The notes: generated by a model not told the origin, from the letters alone. Positions 25,979-35,396 are shown, counted from the stretch's first letter. The stretch: DNA of 64,000 nt from Aquimarina spongiae (GCF_900141785.1 NZ_FQYP01000002.1:248001-312000); one strand, 5' to 3'. Numbers and translations are program-made.

Positions 25979-26074
25979 GATTTTTATTTTAATAATTAAA
26001 CATTTTTTCTGCGCGCTTTACATTATCATATACACATGTTTTTTCCTTTTGGATGAGATTGACTCATTTTTTTT

Positions 26075-26082
26075 TAAATTTG
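26075..26082 (+). promoter_or_regulatory. -7 promoter element of the sigma factor gene
   Basis: TAAATTTG fits TAnnTTTG, 19 bases before the ATG at 26102. A TTTG at 26048-26051 is 23 bases upstream, slightly long for a -33 element. Just before it lies a small inverted repeat, ATGAG-N5-CTCAT (26053-26067). Confidence 0.5.
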
Positions 26083-26101
26083 GATAACCCTAGCCCATAA
26101 A

Positions 26102-26656
26102 ATGCAAGATAATTTAGAGCTTATACAAAGGTTACAACAGAAAGACAGCAAAGCACTTTCAGAGATTTATGACCACTACTCTGGTGCATTGTATGGGGTT
26201 ATTTTACGTATTTGTAAAAATGAGGCTATGGCACAAGATCTATTGCAAGAAACATTTGTGAAGATCTGGGAAAAATCGAATCAATACGATCCGAAAAAGG
26301 GAAAATTCTTTACCTGGTCCTACAGAATTGCTAAAAACCAAACGTTAAATTCTTTACGTAATCCCAATAAGCTCATCCAAAATGAGGATTTGAGTGTATA
26401 TATAAATAAGACTGACGAAGAACCGAAAATAGACATACAAGAATTGGACGGTTCTCTGAAGCAACTTGAACCTCATCATCAAAAAGCGTTGGAGCTGGTT
26501 TATTTTAATGGACTTACGCATCGCGAAGCTCATGAAGAAATGAATGTCCCTTTGGGTACATTCAAATCATATGTGAAACAGGCTTTAAAAAAACTTAGAG
26601 AAGTATATCAAAAAGAACTCCTTATTCTATGGGTGCTTACTGAAATGGTGATATGA
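26102..26656 (+). CDS. ECF sigma factor
   Basis: 184 residues. Region 2: YDHYSGALYGVILRIC, EAMAQDLLQETFVKIWEK, FFTWSYRIAKN. Region 4: LEPHHQKALELVYFNGLTHREAHEEMNVPLGTFKSYVKQALKKL. Both regions are complete. The anti-sigma gene overlaps by four bases (ATGA), and the fasciclin gene is divergent. The region-4 pattern and RskA-type partner fit the SigK-like ECF group. Confidence 0.93.
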   Translation: MQDNLELIQRLQQKDSKALSEIYDHYSGALYGVILRICKNEAMAQDLLQETFVKIWEKSNQYDPKKGKFFTWSYRIAKNQTLNSLRNPNKLIQNEDLSVYINKTDEEPKIDIQELDGSLKQLEPHHQKALELVYFNGLTHREAHEEMNVPLGTFKSYVKQALKKLREVYQKELLILWVLTEMVI

Positions 26657-27435
26657 TGGATAGGAATACGATAAAAGATACAGGAATATTAGAGCAGTAC
26701 CTGCTTGGCGAGCTCTCCGAGGATCAACGAACTCAAGTTGAAGATCTTTTGAGAGAAGATGCCGATTTGCGAGATTATTTGGGTAAAATCGAAGATGATT
26801 TTGAAAAAATCGCTTTCGAAAACGCAATTACCCCACCCGCTCATATCAAATCGAATGTACTAAATCATATTACTGATACCGATGAAGAAGTTATTATCAT
26901 CCCTAGACCACAAAAAAATCAATTAGTAACTTACCTAGCTATTGCAGCTGGATTAGCCATGGTGTTTATGGTTAGTGGATTATGGTTGTATACACAATGG
27001 CAAGATGCTAAAGAAACTTTAGAAGTTGTACAAAATCAAACCAATGACTTAAGAGATAGAATTGTATCCCTGGAGAACAATCTGAATGAAACCAGCAAAT
27101 GGTATACGGCTATCAATAACCCAAATACGGTAAAACTAATCTTAAAAGGCAATCAAATATCACCTACCTCTTCTGCAATTACCTATGTCAACCATTCAGA
27201 AAAAACAGTGATTTTAAATCCGCAAGGACTAACAAAGTTAACCGATGCTGAAACGTATCAAATGTGGGCGGATGTAGATGGTGAAATGATTGATATGGGC
27301 GTGATCCCATCGGATCAAAATATGATAGTGATGAAGTATATTGATAATGCCGAATCTATCAATATTACGATTGAACCCAAAGGCGGTAACGATCATCCTA
27401 CAGTCGAGCGTTTGATATCCAATGTATTATTATAA
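26653..27435 (+). CDS. RskA-type anti-sigma factor
   Basis: 260 residues. Cytosolic N-terminal sigma-binding part (DTGILEQYLLGELSEDQRTQVEDLL), one membrane helix (about 94-112), a short coiled coil, and a periplasmic RskA C-terminal domain ending in TIEPKGGNDHPTVERLISNVLL with the typical YQMWADVDGEMIDMGVI. It holds the sigma factor at the membrane until a signal leads to its release. Translationally coupled to the sigma gene. Confidence 0.9.
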   Translation: MMDRNTIKDTGILEQYLLGELSEDQRTQVEDLLREDADLRDYLGKIEDDFEKIAFENAITPPAHIKSNVLNHITDTDEEVIIIPRPQKNQLVTYLAIAAGLAMVFMVSGLWLYTQWQDAKETLEVVQNQTNDLRDRIVSLENNLNETSKWYTAINNPNTVKLILKGNQISPTSSAITYVNHSEKTVILNPQGLTKLTDAETYQMWADVDGEMIDMGVIPSDQNMIVMKYIDNAESINITIEPKGGNDHPTVERLISNVLL

Positions 27436-27445
27436 CCACTAGCAT

Positions 27446-27808
27446 ATGGCAGCAAAGCTTCCGTTCATTGTTCCTGTTCTTCCCTCTGCCGATATCAAAA
27501 GAGATATACAATGGTATAAAGAAATGACAGGCTTTGAATTGGTGTTTGGGGATCACATGTATGCCGGCTTACAAAGAGATGATCTCGAAATACATTTGCA
27601 ATGGCATGCCGATACCGAAGACGATCCATTATTAGGCGGATCGGTAATCAAAATCTTTGTAGAAAATGTTACTCCTATTTTTGAAGAGTTTTTAGAACGG
27701 GGTACAGTCAACAAAGACAAATTAAGAAAACATACTCCCTGGAATACTCACGAATTTGGTTTTTATGATCCCAACAATAACGCTATCTTTTTTGTTCAGG
27801 ATATTTGA
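27446..27808 (+). CDS. VOC (glyoxalase/bleomycin resistance) superfamily protein
   Basis: 120 residues with one VOC module pair: PFIVPVLPSADIKRDIQWYKEMTGFELVFGD, GLQRDDLEIHLQWHAD, VTPIFEEFLERG, EFGFYDPNNNAIFFVQD. It resembles bleomycin-binding proteins rather than glyoxalase I, since no complete metal-ligand set is visible. It may be read with the sigma operon (ten bases after the anti-sigma stop). Confidence 0.87.
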   Translation: MAAKLPFIVPVLPSADIKRDIQWYKEMTGFELVFGDHMYAGLQRDDLEIHLQWHADTEDDPLLGGSVIKIFVENVTPIFEEFLERGTVNKDKLRKHTPWNTHEFGFYDPNNNAIFFVQDI

Positions 27809-27940
27809 TTCAACTTCTTTTGATATGAAATAAGCCATAACAATTAAGTGGATACCAAATCAAAAGATGATATGGCGATTCCATTCTCGCGCTTAGTGTC
27901 ATCGAAGTATGAACTATTAAAAAACAATAAATATAAACAG

Positions 27941-28471
27941 ATGAAAAATATAATATTGGTTCTCATCGCTTTAGTATTTTGCTGCGAAACACATGGACAA
28001 GATAGTACCACGGATTATACCAAGAAAGTACAAACCCTGGACCAAGCCATTACTACCCTATACGATGTTATTTCTGGCGAAAAAGGAGAAGAACGTAATT
28101 GGGAATTGTTTCGGTTTCTTTTTAAACCCGATGCAAAACTGATCCCATCCGGAAAAGATAAAGAGGGAGTATATCAAGTACGTTACCTATCCCCTGATGA
28201 TTATATCCAAACTTCAGGAAAATGGTTGATTCAAAATGGTTTTTTTGAAAATGAAATTCATCGGGAAACACAGACCTTTGGTAATATCACACAAGTGTTT
28301 AGCACCTATGAATCTTTCAAAAGTAAAAATGATACAGCACCATTTATGAGAGGTATCAATAGCATCCAATTACTTAATGATGGGAAAAGGTGGTGGATCA
28401 TCAATATTTATTGGACACAAGAGACTGAAGAAAATCCGATTCCTAGCAAGTACGCTACTAAAAACAAATAA
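27941..28471 (+). CDS. Secreted NTF2-like protein
   Basis: 176 residues from the ATG at 27941, which begins a signal peptide (MKNIILVLIALVFCCETHGQ); the frame extends upstream to 27848 but that part has no export signal or start context. The mature part (LFRFLFKPDAKLIPSG, YIQTSGKWLIQNGFFENEIHRE, INSIQLLNDGKRWWIINIYW) has the cone fold pattern of NTF2-like/SnoaL proteins. Function unknown. Confidence 0.75.
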   Translation: MKNIILVLIALVFCCETHGQDSTTDYTKKVQTLDQAITTLYDVISGEKGEERNWELFRFLFKPDAKLIPSGKDKEGVYQVRYLSPDDYIQTSGKWLIQNGFFENEIHRETQTFGNITQVFSTYESFKSKNDTAPFMRGINSIQLLNDGKRWWIINIYWTQETEENPIPSKYATKNK

Positions 28472-28575
28472 TGTAATCCTCTGAAAATAGAACGGATACG
28501 ATATTCTTGTGCTTATTCAACAACTTTTAACAACAACTTATTTATTTTTTGTGAGTATCAAACCACATGAATTCG

Positions 28576-28583
28576 TATTTTTG
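28576..28583 (+). promoter_or_regulatory. -7 promoter element of the metal locus
   Basis: TATTTTTG matches TAnnTTTG, 21 bases before the ATG at 28605; TTTG at 28548-28551 is a possible -33 with a 24-base spacer. This would drive the first gene of the TonB/PepSY locus. Confidence 0.5.
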
Positions 28584-28604
28584 CGCGAAATTTAGTAGCA
28601 TTTA

Positions 28605-28991
28605 ATGAGGGTTCTGTTCTCAATACTATTGTTTGCCACATTCGCCGTAAAACCGGTTATGGAGATGAGTACAATCATGTACTATCAGCTCAATATCGAT
28701 TATATTGTGGAAACCTATTGTGTAAACAAAGAGCGTCCCAAACTTAATTGTAATGGTAAGTGTTACTTAATGAGTCAAATGAAGGCCAAAATACAACCTT
28801 CAGAAGAGCAACCTGACACCATTATTAGTGCAGAGGCTTTTATTCCTCTTTTCTTTCAAGATTATACGGTTCGCATCAAAAAACCTGATTTTTTAGGTTT
28901 CGAATATCTACACAATTGGAAAACCGAGGATTTGGTTATCAAAACCATTCTCAACGACATAGATCATCCACCGGAATTCTTCCTCTCTTAA
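28605..28991 (+). CDS. Small exported Cys-containing protein
   Basis: 128 residues. Short hydrophobic N-terminus (about 3-20), then YCVNKERPKLNCNGKCYLMSQM (C39, C49, C53 region): a CxxxxxxxxxCNGKCYLM pattern that I associate with small Bacteroidota proteins beside metal-uptake genes. Three cysteines plus Met residues could bind copper. It precedes a Met-rich outer-membrane protein and a TonB receptor. Function is inferred from context only. Confidence 0.7.
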   Translation: MRVLFSILLFATFAVKPVMEMSTIMYYQLNIDYIVETYCVNKERPKLNCNGKCYLMSQMKAKIQPSEEQPDTIISAEAFIPLFFQDYTVRIKKPDFLGFEYLHNWKTEDLVIKTILNDIDHPPEFFLS

Positions 28992-29133
28992 CCATTTATT
29001 TTTTTTAACGGAACACTCAAAGCAATACGCCTTTGAAGTATTCTATGCATTCATTTTTAAATAAAAATGGCAATTCTATTGTACTCCTGTTTCAACACGT
29101 ACAATGGATGAACTATACAATCAATTATCAATA

Positions 29134-30156
29134 ATGAAACTATATATACATGCCCTATTTCTTGGGGCAACACAATTATTTTTTGCTCAGGAAACAGTAG
29201 AAAACAAATGGTCGGGATCAAGACCAGACGGACATGCTCCTATTTCGGTAATGGGAGATCATACACACGGAAAAGGAGAATTCATGTTCTCATATCGCTA
29301 TATGTATATGAATATGGAGGACCTCAATCGCGGTAGTGAAAATGTACCTTTCTCTAATGCACTACGACCAAACGATATTTACATGGTTACGCCTACACAG
29401 ATGCCCATGCAAATGCATATGCTAGGTGCCATGTATGCACCAAGTGATAAAGTCACTTTGATGGTTATGGCCAATTACCTATCCAGCGAAATGGATCATA
29501 TTACCGCTATGGGAGGGACATTTACCACAGAAGCTTCTGGATTTGGAGACACCAAAATTGCAGTGCTATACAAGTTCTTTAACAGCAACAGACAGCAGTT
29601 GCATGCTCAAGTAGGAATCTCTATCCCTACCGGTAGTATTGATGAAATGGATGTGACTCCAGCTTCTGCTCCCAACGAAGTAATACTCCCATACCCTATG
29701 CAAATAGGTAGCGGAACCTGGGATCCGGAATTAGCATTGACCTACCTAAAACAGTGGGACAAGTTTTCTTTTGGAACACAGGCCAGAACTACACTTCGAT
29801 TGGGTAAAAACGATAACGAATATCGATTAGGAAATCGATATAGCATCAATAACTGGCTGGCTTTGAAAGCTACCAACTGGTTAAGCTTTTCTGGACGTTT
29901 TGAACTAGGTGCTATCGACAGGATCGAAGGAGCTAATCCAGCATTAAATCCTATGATGGTGATTACTGCAGATACGGCAAACTCTGGAATGACCTATGCT
30001 AATGCTGGTTTAGGTTTTAATCTTTACGCTTTTCAAGGGGGATTAAAGAACTTAAGACTAGGTTTCGAAGCAGCACTACCCATATTTCAGAATATGAACG
30101 GTGTTCAGCTTAGAAATAAGGAAACCATGACACTAGGATTACAATACGCTTTATAA
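29134..30156 (+). CDS. Met-rich outer-membrane beta-barrel (transporter-like)
   Basis: 340 residues from the ATG at 29134, which gives a signal peptide (MKLYIHALFLGATQLFFAQ); the frame starts ten codons earlier. It opens with HAPISVMGDHTHGKGEFMFSYRYMYM and has a cluster of methionines and histidines (TPTQMPMQMHMLGAMYAP, MVMANYLSSEMDHITAMGG) followed by alternating beta strands ending in MTLGLQYAL. It resembles MetA-pathway/transporter-type barrels. The Met/His richness suggests copper. It is 58 bases upstream of the TonB receptor. Confidence 0.75.
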   Translation: MKLYIHALFLGATQLFFAQETVENKWSGSRPDGHAPISVMGDHTHGKGEFMFSYRYMYMNMEDLNRGSENVPFSNALRPNDIYMVTPTQMPMQMHMLGAMYAPSDKVTLMVMANYLSSEMDHITAMGGTFTTEASGFGDTKIAVLYKFFNSNRQQLHAQVGISIPTGSIDEMDVTPASAPNEVILPYPMQIGSGTWDPELALTYLKQWDKFSFGTQARTTLRLGKNDNEYRLGNRYSINNWLALKATNWLSFSGRFELGAIDRIEGANPALNPMMVITADTANSGMTYANAGLGFNLYAFQGGLKNLRLGFEAALPIFQNMNGVQLRNKETMTLGLQYAL

Positions 30157-30214
30157 ATATATACAACTGTTGACGTGTAGTGTCTCAACTACATGAGCAA
30201 CAATTTCAATAGCA

Positions 30215-32365
30215 ATGAAAAACAATTTATTATATATCTTATTCCTTCTTGCAGGAATACAGACCTATGCACAAAATGAGTATCCAACAAAAGAACAGGA
30301 TACGATTATGTCAGAAGAAACACTAGAAGAAGTTATTGTGACTTCGGCTAGTCGAGAAATACAAAAAAGATCTGAAGTACCAGGTTCTATCTCTACCTTA
30401 AATGCAAAGGCCTTAAAAGAAACCAAAGCATTTGGAATCGATCAACTGGTGAATCAAGTACCTGGAGTTTTTATGTCGACTTCAAGGGTAGCAAGTAACG
30501 AACAACACTTTATGGCCGTTCGTTCTCCGATATCTACAAAAGCATTGTTTTTATACCTGGAAGATGGTCTGCAAATACGACCTACCTCCGTTTTTAATCA
30601 CAATGCATTATTAGAAATGAATGATGTGGCTTATAACCGTGTAGAGGTTTTAAAAGGACCCGCATCTAGTATCTACGGTAGTGAATCCATCGGTGGAAGT
30701 TTTAACTTTATTACAAAATCTCCGTCCGAAGATTTGAGTGGTAGCGTAGGTTTCCAAACCAACGACCTGGGATTAACGCGTTACGAATTTGAAGTTTCTG
30801 ATTCACCTAGTGAACAATTTGGGTTTTATTTGGGTGGACAACATGTACAACGACAAGATGGTCCTATTGAGCATAGTGATTACGAGAAAACGGCCATTAC
30901 CTTTAAAACGGTATATGATATAACCGAAAAATTCAATTGGACAACTGTTGTAGATTTGGTGGATTATCGTTCGGATATGACCGGTTCTTTGAGTGAAGCG
31001 GATTACGAAAGTGGTAATTTTGAAAGTGACCAAACGTTTACAGAACGAGATGCATTGGCGTTTAGAGTACGAAGTACATTCAACACCCAATGGAACGAAC
31101 AAAACAAAACCTCGTTCAACCTGATCGTCCGTGATAATCGTATGGATCAGAATCCATCCTATAGAATTCGTCAATTCAGAAACCAAGGGCAACTTACTGG
31201 CTTTGGGTCTGGAGAGATCAACTCCAATCAATTCAGAAGTTATGTTGGTTTAGTTCAACACAAAGTAAACATGAACTTTGCCAACTCCTCTTTGATTGTA
31301 GGAGCTACAGCAGATTATTCTCCTCAGGAGTATATGGCAGAAAGCACCAATGTTATCGTAGATCCAGAAACAGGTAGAAACATTGATTTTACGATCAACT
31401 CTGGACAGTATATCTTGAACTACGAGGCGGATATTTTTAACTATGCTGGTTTTTTCCAGTACGAAATATCTCCTGTAAATCAGGTAAAAGTAACGGCCGC
31501 ACTTCGTTATGATGGCTTCGAATATGATTATGACAACCAGGTAGATGGTATTGTAGGAGTTGATGATGCTGTAGATAATTTCAACAATCTTACACCAAAA
31601 TTGGGAGTGAATTACAATTTCACTTCAAGATCTGGAGTGTATGCCAATTATTCGCAAGGATTTACGCCACCACAAGTATCTACCTTGTATCGTAATCGTA
31701 ACGATTTAATAGGAATCAAGCCAAGTCGTTACAATAACTATGAAATTGGAGGATACCTATCTTCTTCAAAATTCAAAGTAGATGCCGCCATTTATGTTTT
31801 GGATGGACAAAACACCTTAATCACGTTAAGAGATCTTGATGATAACTTTTTCAATACCAATGCAGGAAAAACAAGATCTTATGGTGTTGAATATGGAGTT
31901 ACATGGTCTCCTATCAAAGAATTATCCATTACACACAATGGTAGTTATGCGATGCACAGATATATAGATTTCTTTGATCGCGGAGTAGACTTCTCGGATA
32001 CCGATAGAGAAACTGCTCCTAACCTATTAGGAAATTCTTTGATTACCTATCGAAAAAATATCAACACCGATTTAGGGTTCAGTGTTACTGCAGAACACGA
32101 GTTGGTGGGTGAATACAATACCAGTTTCGAAGGTCAGGTAGAAAACGAAGATGGTACTTTTGGCACCGCTACCTACGATGGACACAGTGTGTTCAACCTA
32201 AGAGCGAATGTTGCTTACAAAGGATTCGAATTGTGGGGACATGCGCTCAATGTCTTTGATGAGTTGTATGCTGCAAGAGCTTCTTTTAATCGATTTAGAG
32301 GAGAAAATAGCTTTACGGTAGGAAATCCCCGAGCTTTTCATGTAGGGATGCGATATAATTTTTAA
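30215..32365 (+). CDS. TonB-dependent outer-membrane receptor
   Basis: 716 residues. Signal peptide (1-20), TonB-box-like EEVIVTSASR (about 39-48), plug domain (GIDQLVNQVPGVFMSTSRVA, RVEVLKGPASSIYGSESIGGSFNFITK) and a 22-strand barrel ending in HVGMRYNF with the terminal Phe. It imports a bound metal or metal complex with TonB energy. No SusD partner follows, and PepSY proteins do, which points to iron or copper rather than glycans. Confidence 0.94.
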   Translation: MKNNLLYILFLLAGIQTYAQNEYPTKEQDTIMSEETLEEVIVTSASREIQKRSEVPGSISTLNAKALKETKAFGIDQLVNQVPGVFMSTSRVASNEQHFMAVRSPISTKALFLYLEDGLQIRPTSVFNHNALLEMNDVAYNRVEVLKGPASSIYGSESIGGSFNFITKSPSEDLSGSVGFQTNDLGLTRYEFEVSDSPSEQFGFYLGGQHVQRQDGPIEHSDYEKTAITFKTVYDITEKFNWTTVVDLVDYRSDMTGSLSEADYESGNFESDQTFTERDALAFRVRSTFNTQWNEQNKTSFNLIVRDNRMDQNPSYRIRQFRNQGQLTGFGSGEINSNQFRSYVGLVQHKVNMNFANSSLIVGATADYSPQEYMAESTNVIVDPETGRNIDFTINSGQYILNYEADIFNYAGFFQYEISPVNQVKVTAALRYDGFEYDYDNQVDGIVGVDDAVDNFNNLTPKLGVNYNFTSRSGVYANYSQGFTPPQVSTLYRNRNDLIGIKPSRYNNYEIGGYLSSSKFKVDAAIYVLDGQNTLITLRDLDDNFFNTNAGKTRSYGVEYGVTWSPIKELSITHNGSYAMHRYIDFFDRGVDFSDTDRETAPNLLGNSLITYRKNINTDLGFSVTAEHELVGEYNTSFEGQVENEDGTFGTATYDGHSVFNLRANVAYKGFELWGHALNVFDELYAARASFNRFRGENSFTVGNPRAFHVGMRYNF

Positions 32366-32370
32366 ACCAT

Positions 32371-32412
32371 TGAGACCTGATGAAACGACCATTCGTCGGG
32401 TCTCATTTTTTT
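32371..32412 (+). terminator. Terminator after the TonB receptor
   Basis: TGAGACC (32371-32377) pairs with GGTCTCA (32399-32405), enclosing a smaller ACGA/TCGT hairpin, followed by T7-8. It ends three bases before the next ATG, so the PepSY genes would depend on read-through or an internal promoter. Confidence 0.7.
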
Positions 32413-32414
32413 GA

Positions 32415-33680
32415 ATGATGAAAAAAAACGAAAAATTAAATAAATGGCTCTGGAAATGGCATTTCCTGGCCGGACTGATCACCCTTCCTTTTATCCTTAT
32501 CCTCTCGATCACTGGTGGTATCTATCTTTTCAAAACGGATTATGAAGCCAAAAAACAACAGCACATTACCGAGGTTAGTGTTCAAGGAGAGCCTATCGGT
32601 TTCCAGGAACAATGGGAAATTGCAAATCAAAATGCGGTCAAAAAACCAAATTCGATGATTGTTCCCACAAAAAACAACCAGGCAACTCAATTTGTCTCGG
32701 GTCGTTTTAGCGGGAAAAGTGACTTGTATATCAATCCCTATACAGGCAAAGTTTCTGGTGAGGTAATTACCAAAAAAACCGATATGTACAAAGTTCGAAA
32801 ATTACATGGTGAATTGCTTATGGGATCTTTTGGAACTAAAATCGTGGAGCTTATCGCCAGCTGGATGGTGGTGCTTATCGTAACTGGACTCTACATATTT
32901 TGGCCGGCTAGAAAATGGAATCTCTCCGGATTCTTTATCCCCAGATGGAAACATGGCAAACGCACCTTTTTTAGAGATTTACATGCCATCAGCGGATTTT
33001 GGATTTCGGGACTATTGATACTGGTATTGGCAGGAGGTTTCCCCTGGACAGATGTATTTGGAGAAAATTTTAAATATGTACAAAAGGTAACAAATACCGG
33101 TTTCCCCAAAACCTGGCATGGGATAGGATTACAATCACAACCCACAGGAAATGCGATTACACTGGATGAAATGGTGGCCAAAGCGGTTGCCTTAGAGCTT
33201 CCTGGTCAAACCACGATACATTTCCCAAAGGGTCCCAAAGGTGTTTTTAGCATCTCTAACCAAAACCCTAGTGATCTTGAGTCGCAAAAAAAGATCCATT
33301 ATGATCAGTATTCGGGTCAAGAAATGATGACGGTAGCCTGGGCAGATGTAGGGATCCTGATGAGGGCACGAATGTGGGTCATGGCTTTTCATCAAGGAGA
33401 ATTTGGTAAATGGAATTGGTGGTTGATGCTAGGAGTCGCTTTGGTATTAACGATAATGAGTATTTCGGCATTAGTATCCTATGTATTGCGTAAACGTAAA
33501 GGAAGCTGGGGCATCCCAAAAGTTCCTGTTGCATTTCGTGTAGGATATGGCATAGCCATCGTTGTCGTAATTTTAGGACTTGTTTTCCCTTTGTTTGGGG
33601 CAAGTATCCTACTGTTAGTACTAATCGAGTATCTTAGAAAGCTGAAGAGAAAAAAAGTACATCCTGTTCCAGCATCCTAA
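32415..33680 (+). CDS. PepSY-associated membrane protein (ferric reductase-like)
   Basis: 421 residues, four main membrane helices (about 12-35, 150-170, 198-220, 340-362) plus a C-terminal pair. It has WLWKWHFLAGLITLPFILILSITGGIYLF, KLHGELLMGSFGTKIVELIASWMVVLIVTGLYIFWP and FRDLHAISGFWISGLLILVLAG, the PepSY_TM pattern with conserved His. These proteins may reduce or handle iron at the inner membrane after TonB uptake. Followed by a second PepSY protein. Confidence 0.9.
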   Translation: MMKKNEKLNKWLWKWHFLAGLITLPFILILSITGGIYLFKTDYEAKKQQHITEVSVQGEPIGFQEQWEIANQNAVKKPNSMIVPTKNNQATQFVSGRFSGKSDLYINPYTGKVSGEVITKKTDMYKVRKLHGELLMGSFGTKIVELIASWMVVLIVTGLYIFWPARKWNLSGFFIPRWKHGKRTFFRDLHAISGFWISGLLILVLAGGFPWTDVFGENFKYVQKVTNTGFPKTWHGIGLQSQPTGNAITLDEMVAKAVALELPGQTTIHFPKGPKGVFSISNQNPSDLESQKKIHYDQYSGQEMMTVAWADVGILMRARMWVMAFHQGEFGKWNWWLMLGVALVLTIMSISALVSYVLRKRKGSWGIPKVPVAFRVGYGIAIVVVILGLVFPLFGASILLLVLIEYLRKLKRKKVHPVPAS

Positions 33681-33695
33681 CCAGAAAATATGATT

Positions 33696-34433
33696 ATGAA
33701 AAAACGTGAAATAGTAAGAGCGACCAGAAAATGGCACAGATACCTGGGTCTTATTTTAGGATTACAATTCTTGATGTGGACAATAGGAGGGCTCTATTTT
33801 AGTTGGACTAATATTGACGAAATTAGAGGGGACAACCTAAAAAATAGTGCTCAAAAGATTCCGTATCATTTGGATTATGTCCCTCCACAGCTATTTCTGA
33901 AGGACCATATTACAGAAAGAGATAGTTTGATTTCCCTCGAACTCTCTACTATTCTACAACAACCGATATACAGAATACAATATGGCAATTCCAAACAGAA
34001 ACAAGTGCTTTTGGTAGACGCCATAACCGGAAAAAAAAGAAAAGAGCTAACCAAGGAAGAAGCTATTGCAGTCGCCAAAGAAAAACTGAATGTTACTGCA
34101 GAGCTGACCGAGGTTGAATATATCACCGAAACCGGAAACCATCACGAATATCGAGGTAGGCCGTTACCTGCTTATGCCATTACTTTTGATCAACCTGCCA
34201 ATACCACGGTTTACGTTTCGGTAGACTATGGTAATGTGCAGACGTTTAGGAACAACCAATGGCGAGTGTTTGATTTCTTTTGGATGTTACACACCATGGA
34301 TTATCAGGAGCGTGATAATTTCAACAACTTATTATTAAGAGCGTTTTCGCTGTTTGGACTCTTTACTATTTTCTCTGGCTTTCTATTGTATGGGTTGACT
34401 TCTAAAACATTGAATAAAAGAAAAAAGTCATGA
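33696..34433 (+). CDS. PepSY domain membrane protein
   Basis: 245 residues from the ATG at 33696 (an ATG at 33690 is also possible). KWHRYLGLILGLQFLMWTIGGLYFSW forms the first helix, a PepSY module lies in the periplasm (KELTKEEAIAVAKEKL, VYVSVDYGNVQTFRNNQWRVFDFFWMLHTMDY), and a second helix (about 215-235) ends it. It overlaps the DJ-1-like gene by four bases (ATGA). Confidence 0.88.
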   Translation: MKKREIVRATRKWHRYLGLILGLQFLMWTIGGLYFSWTNIDEIRGDNLKNSAQKIPYHLDYVPPQLFLKDHITERDSLISLELSTILQQPIYRIQYGNSKQKQVLLVDAITGKKRKELTKEEAIAVAKEKLNVTAELTEVEYITETGNHHEYRGRPLPAYAITFDQPANTTVYVSVDYGNVQTFRNNQWRVFDFFWMLHTMDYQERDNFNNLLLRAFSLFGLFTIFSGFLLYGLTSKTLNKRKKS

Positions 34434-35332
34434 AGAATTTTTTAATACTGCTTCTAAGCCTTGTGCTATTTGCACAGTGTAAAAAACAAGAGCCAATCTC
34501 TATTACAACTGAGCAGAATAACATTATACAGCAAAAAGAAGAAAAAAACGTCGGTCTTTCCAAAGATCGAATTGTAAAGCAAGACGGATCATCATATACT
34601 CTTGAAGAGCTAAATGCATTATCCCATACCGAATTAATGCAAGCGGTTTACGAACCGCCAAGAGACACCATCAAAACCATAGGAATCCTGTTGTATGAAG
34701 GATATTTTATGTTGGACGCCATGGGACCACTCTCAGTACTCAATCATATCCATCCTGCACAAAAACTACTCATCGGTAGAGAAAAAGGACTGGTGACCAG
34801 TAGCGATAACGTAAAGATACAGGTGGATCACAGTATCAACGACATCGAACAATTGGATATACTCATTGTTCCCGGGGGTGTGGTAGAAACCTATAAAGCT
34901 ACTCAAGACCAGGAATTACTCTCCTGGATTCGTAAAATTGATCAAAAAAGTAAATACACCGCAAGTGTGTGTACTGGGGCCTGGATTTTGGGAGCAGCGG
35001 GTGTGTTAGAAGGAAAACAGGCCACTACCAATTGGTATAAAGCCGAAGAAAATCTCGAAAAATACGGGGCTCAATTTGTACAAAAAAGATACACCCATGA
35101 TGGTAAATACTGGACCAGTGCAGGGGTATCGGCAGGGATTGATATGAGTCTTGCTCTGGTAGATCATATTATGGGACGCAATTATGCGCAGTTTACTGCG
35201 TTGAACTTAGAATATGATCCCGATCCTCCTTTTGAAGGTGGGCATCCGGATAAAACCGATCAGGTGGTCACTTTTATGACCGAAAAAATGTATGACCAGT
35301 TGTTACATACGGTGTCTACGGAGAAAAACTAA
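34430..35332 (+). CDS. DJ-1/PfpI family lipoprotein
   Basis: 300 residues. Lipoprotein signal peptide ending FAQC. After a linker, the DJ-1/PfpI domain starts near 83: IGILLYEGYFMLDAMGPLSVLNH, LDILIVPGGV, and YTASVCTGAWILGAAGVLEGK with the nucleophilic-elbow Cys (SVCTGA). The GPLxxL and CTGAW pattern is that of isonitrile hydratase/AraC-type PfpI proteins. Being exported as a lipoprotein is unusual for the family. Coupled to the PepSY gene by a four-base overlap. Confidence 0.88.
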   Translation: MKNFLILLLSLVLFAQCKKQEPISITTEQNNIIQQKEEKNVGLSKDRIVKQDGSSYTLEELNALSHTELMQAVYEPPRDTIKTIGILLYEGYFMLDAMGPLSVLNHIHPAQKLLIGREKGLVTSSDNVKIQVDHSINDIEQLDILIVPGGVVETYKATQDQELLSWIRKIDQKSKYTASVCTGAWILGAAGVLEGKQATTNWYKAEENLEKYGAQFVQKRYTHDGKYWTSAGVSAGIDMSLALVDHIMGRNYAQFTALNLEYDPDPPFEGGHPDKTDQVVTFMTEKMYDQLLHTVSTEKN

Positions 35333-35367
35333 TAGACGCTATATCACAAAACAACACCAATAAATAA

Positions 35368-35375
35368 TATCTTTG
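35368..35375 (+). promoter_or_regulatory. -7 promoter element
   Basis: TATCTTTG matches TAnnTTTG, 21 bases before the ATG at 35397. No clear -33. Confidence 0.5.
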
Positions 35376-35396
35376 AACAATTAAAATTAAATCATA

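Noticed and set aside
27848-27940. N-terminal extension of the NTF2-like gene
   Set aside because: The extension lacks signal peptide or domain features, whereas the ATG at 27941 starts a clean signal peptide.
33690-33695. Upstream ATG of the second PepSY gene
   Set aside because: Adds only two residues; the choice cannot be made from sequence and does not affect the domain content.
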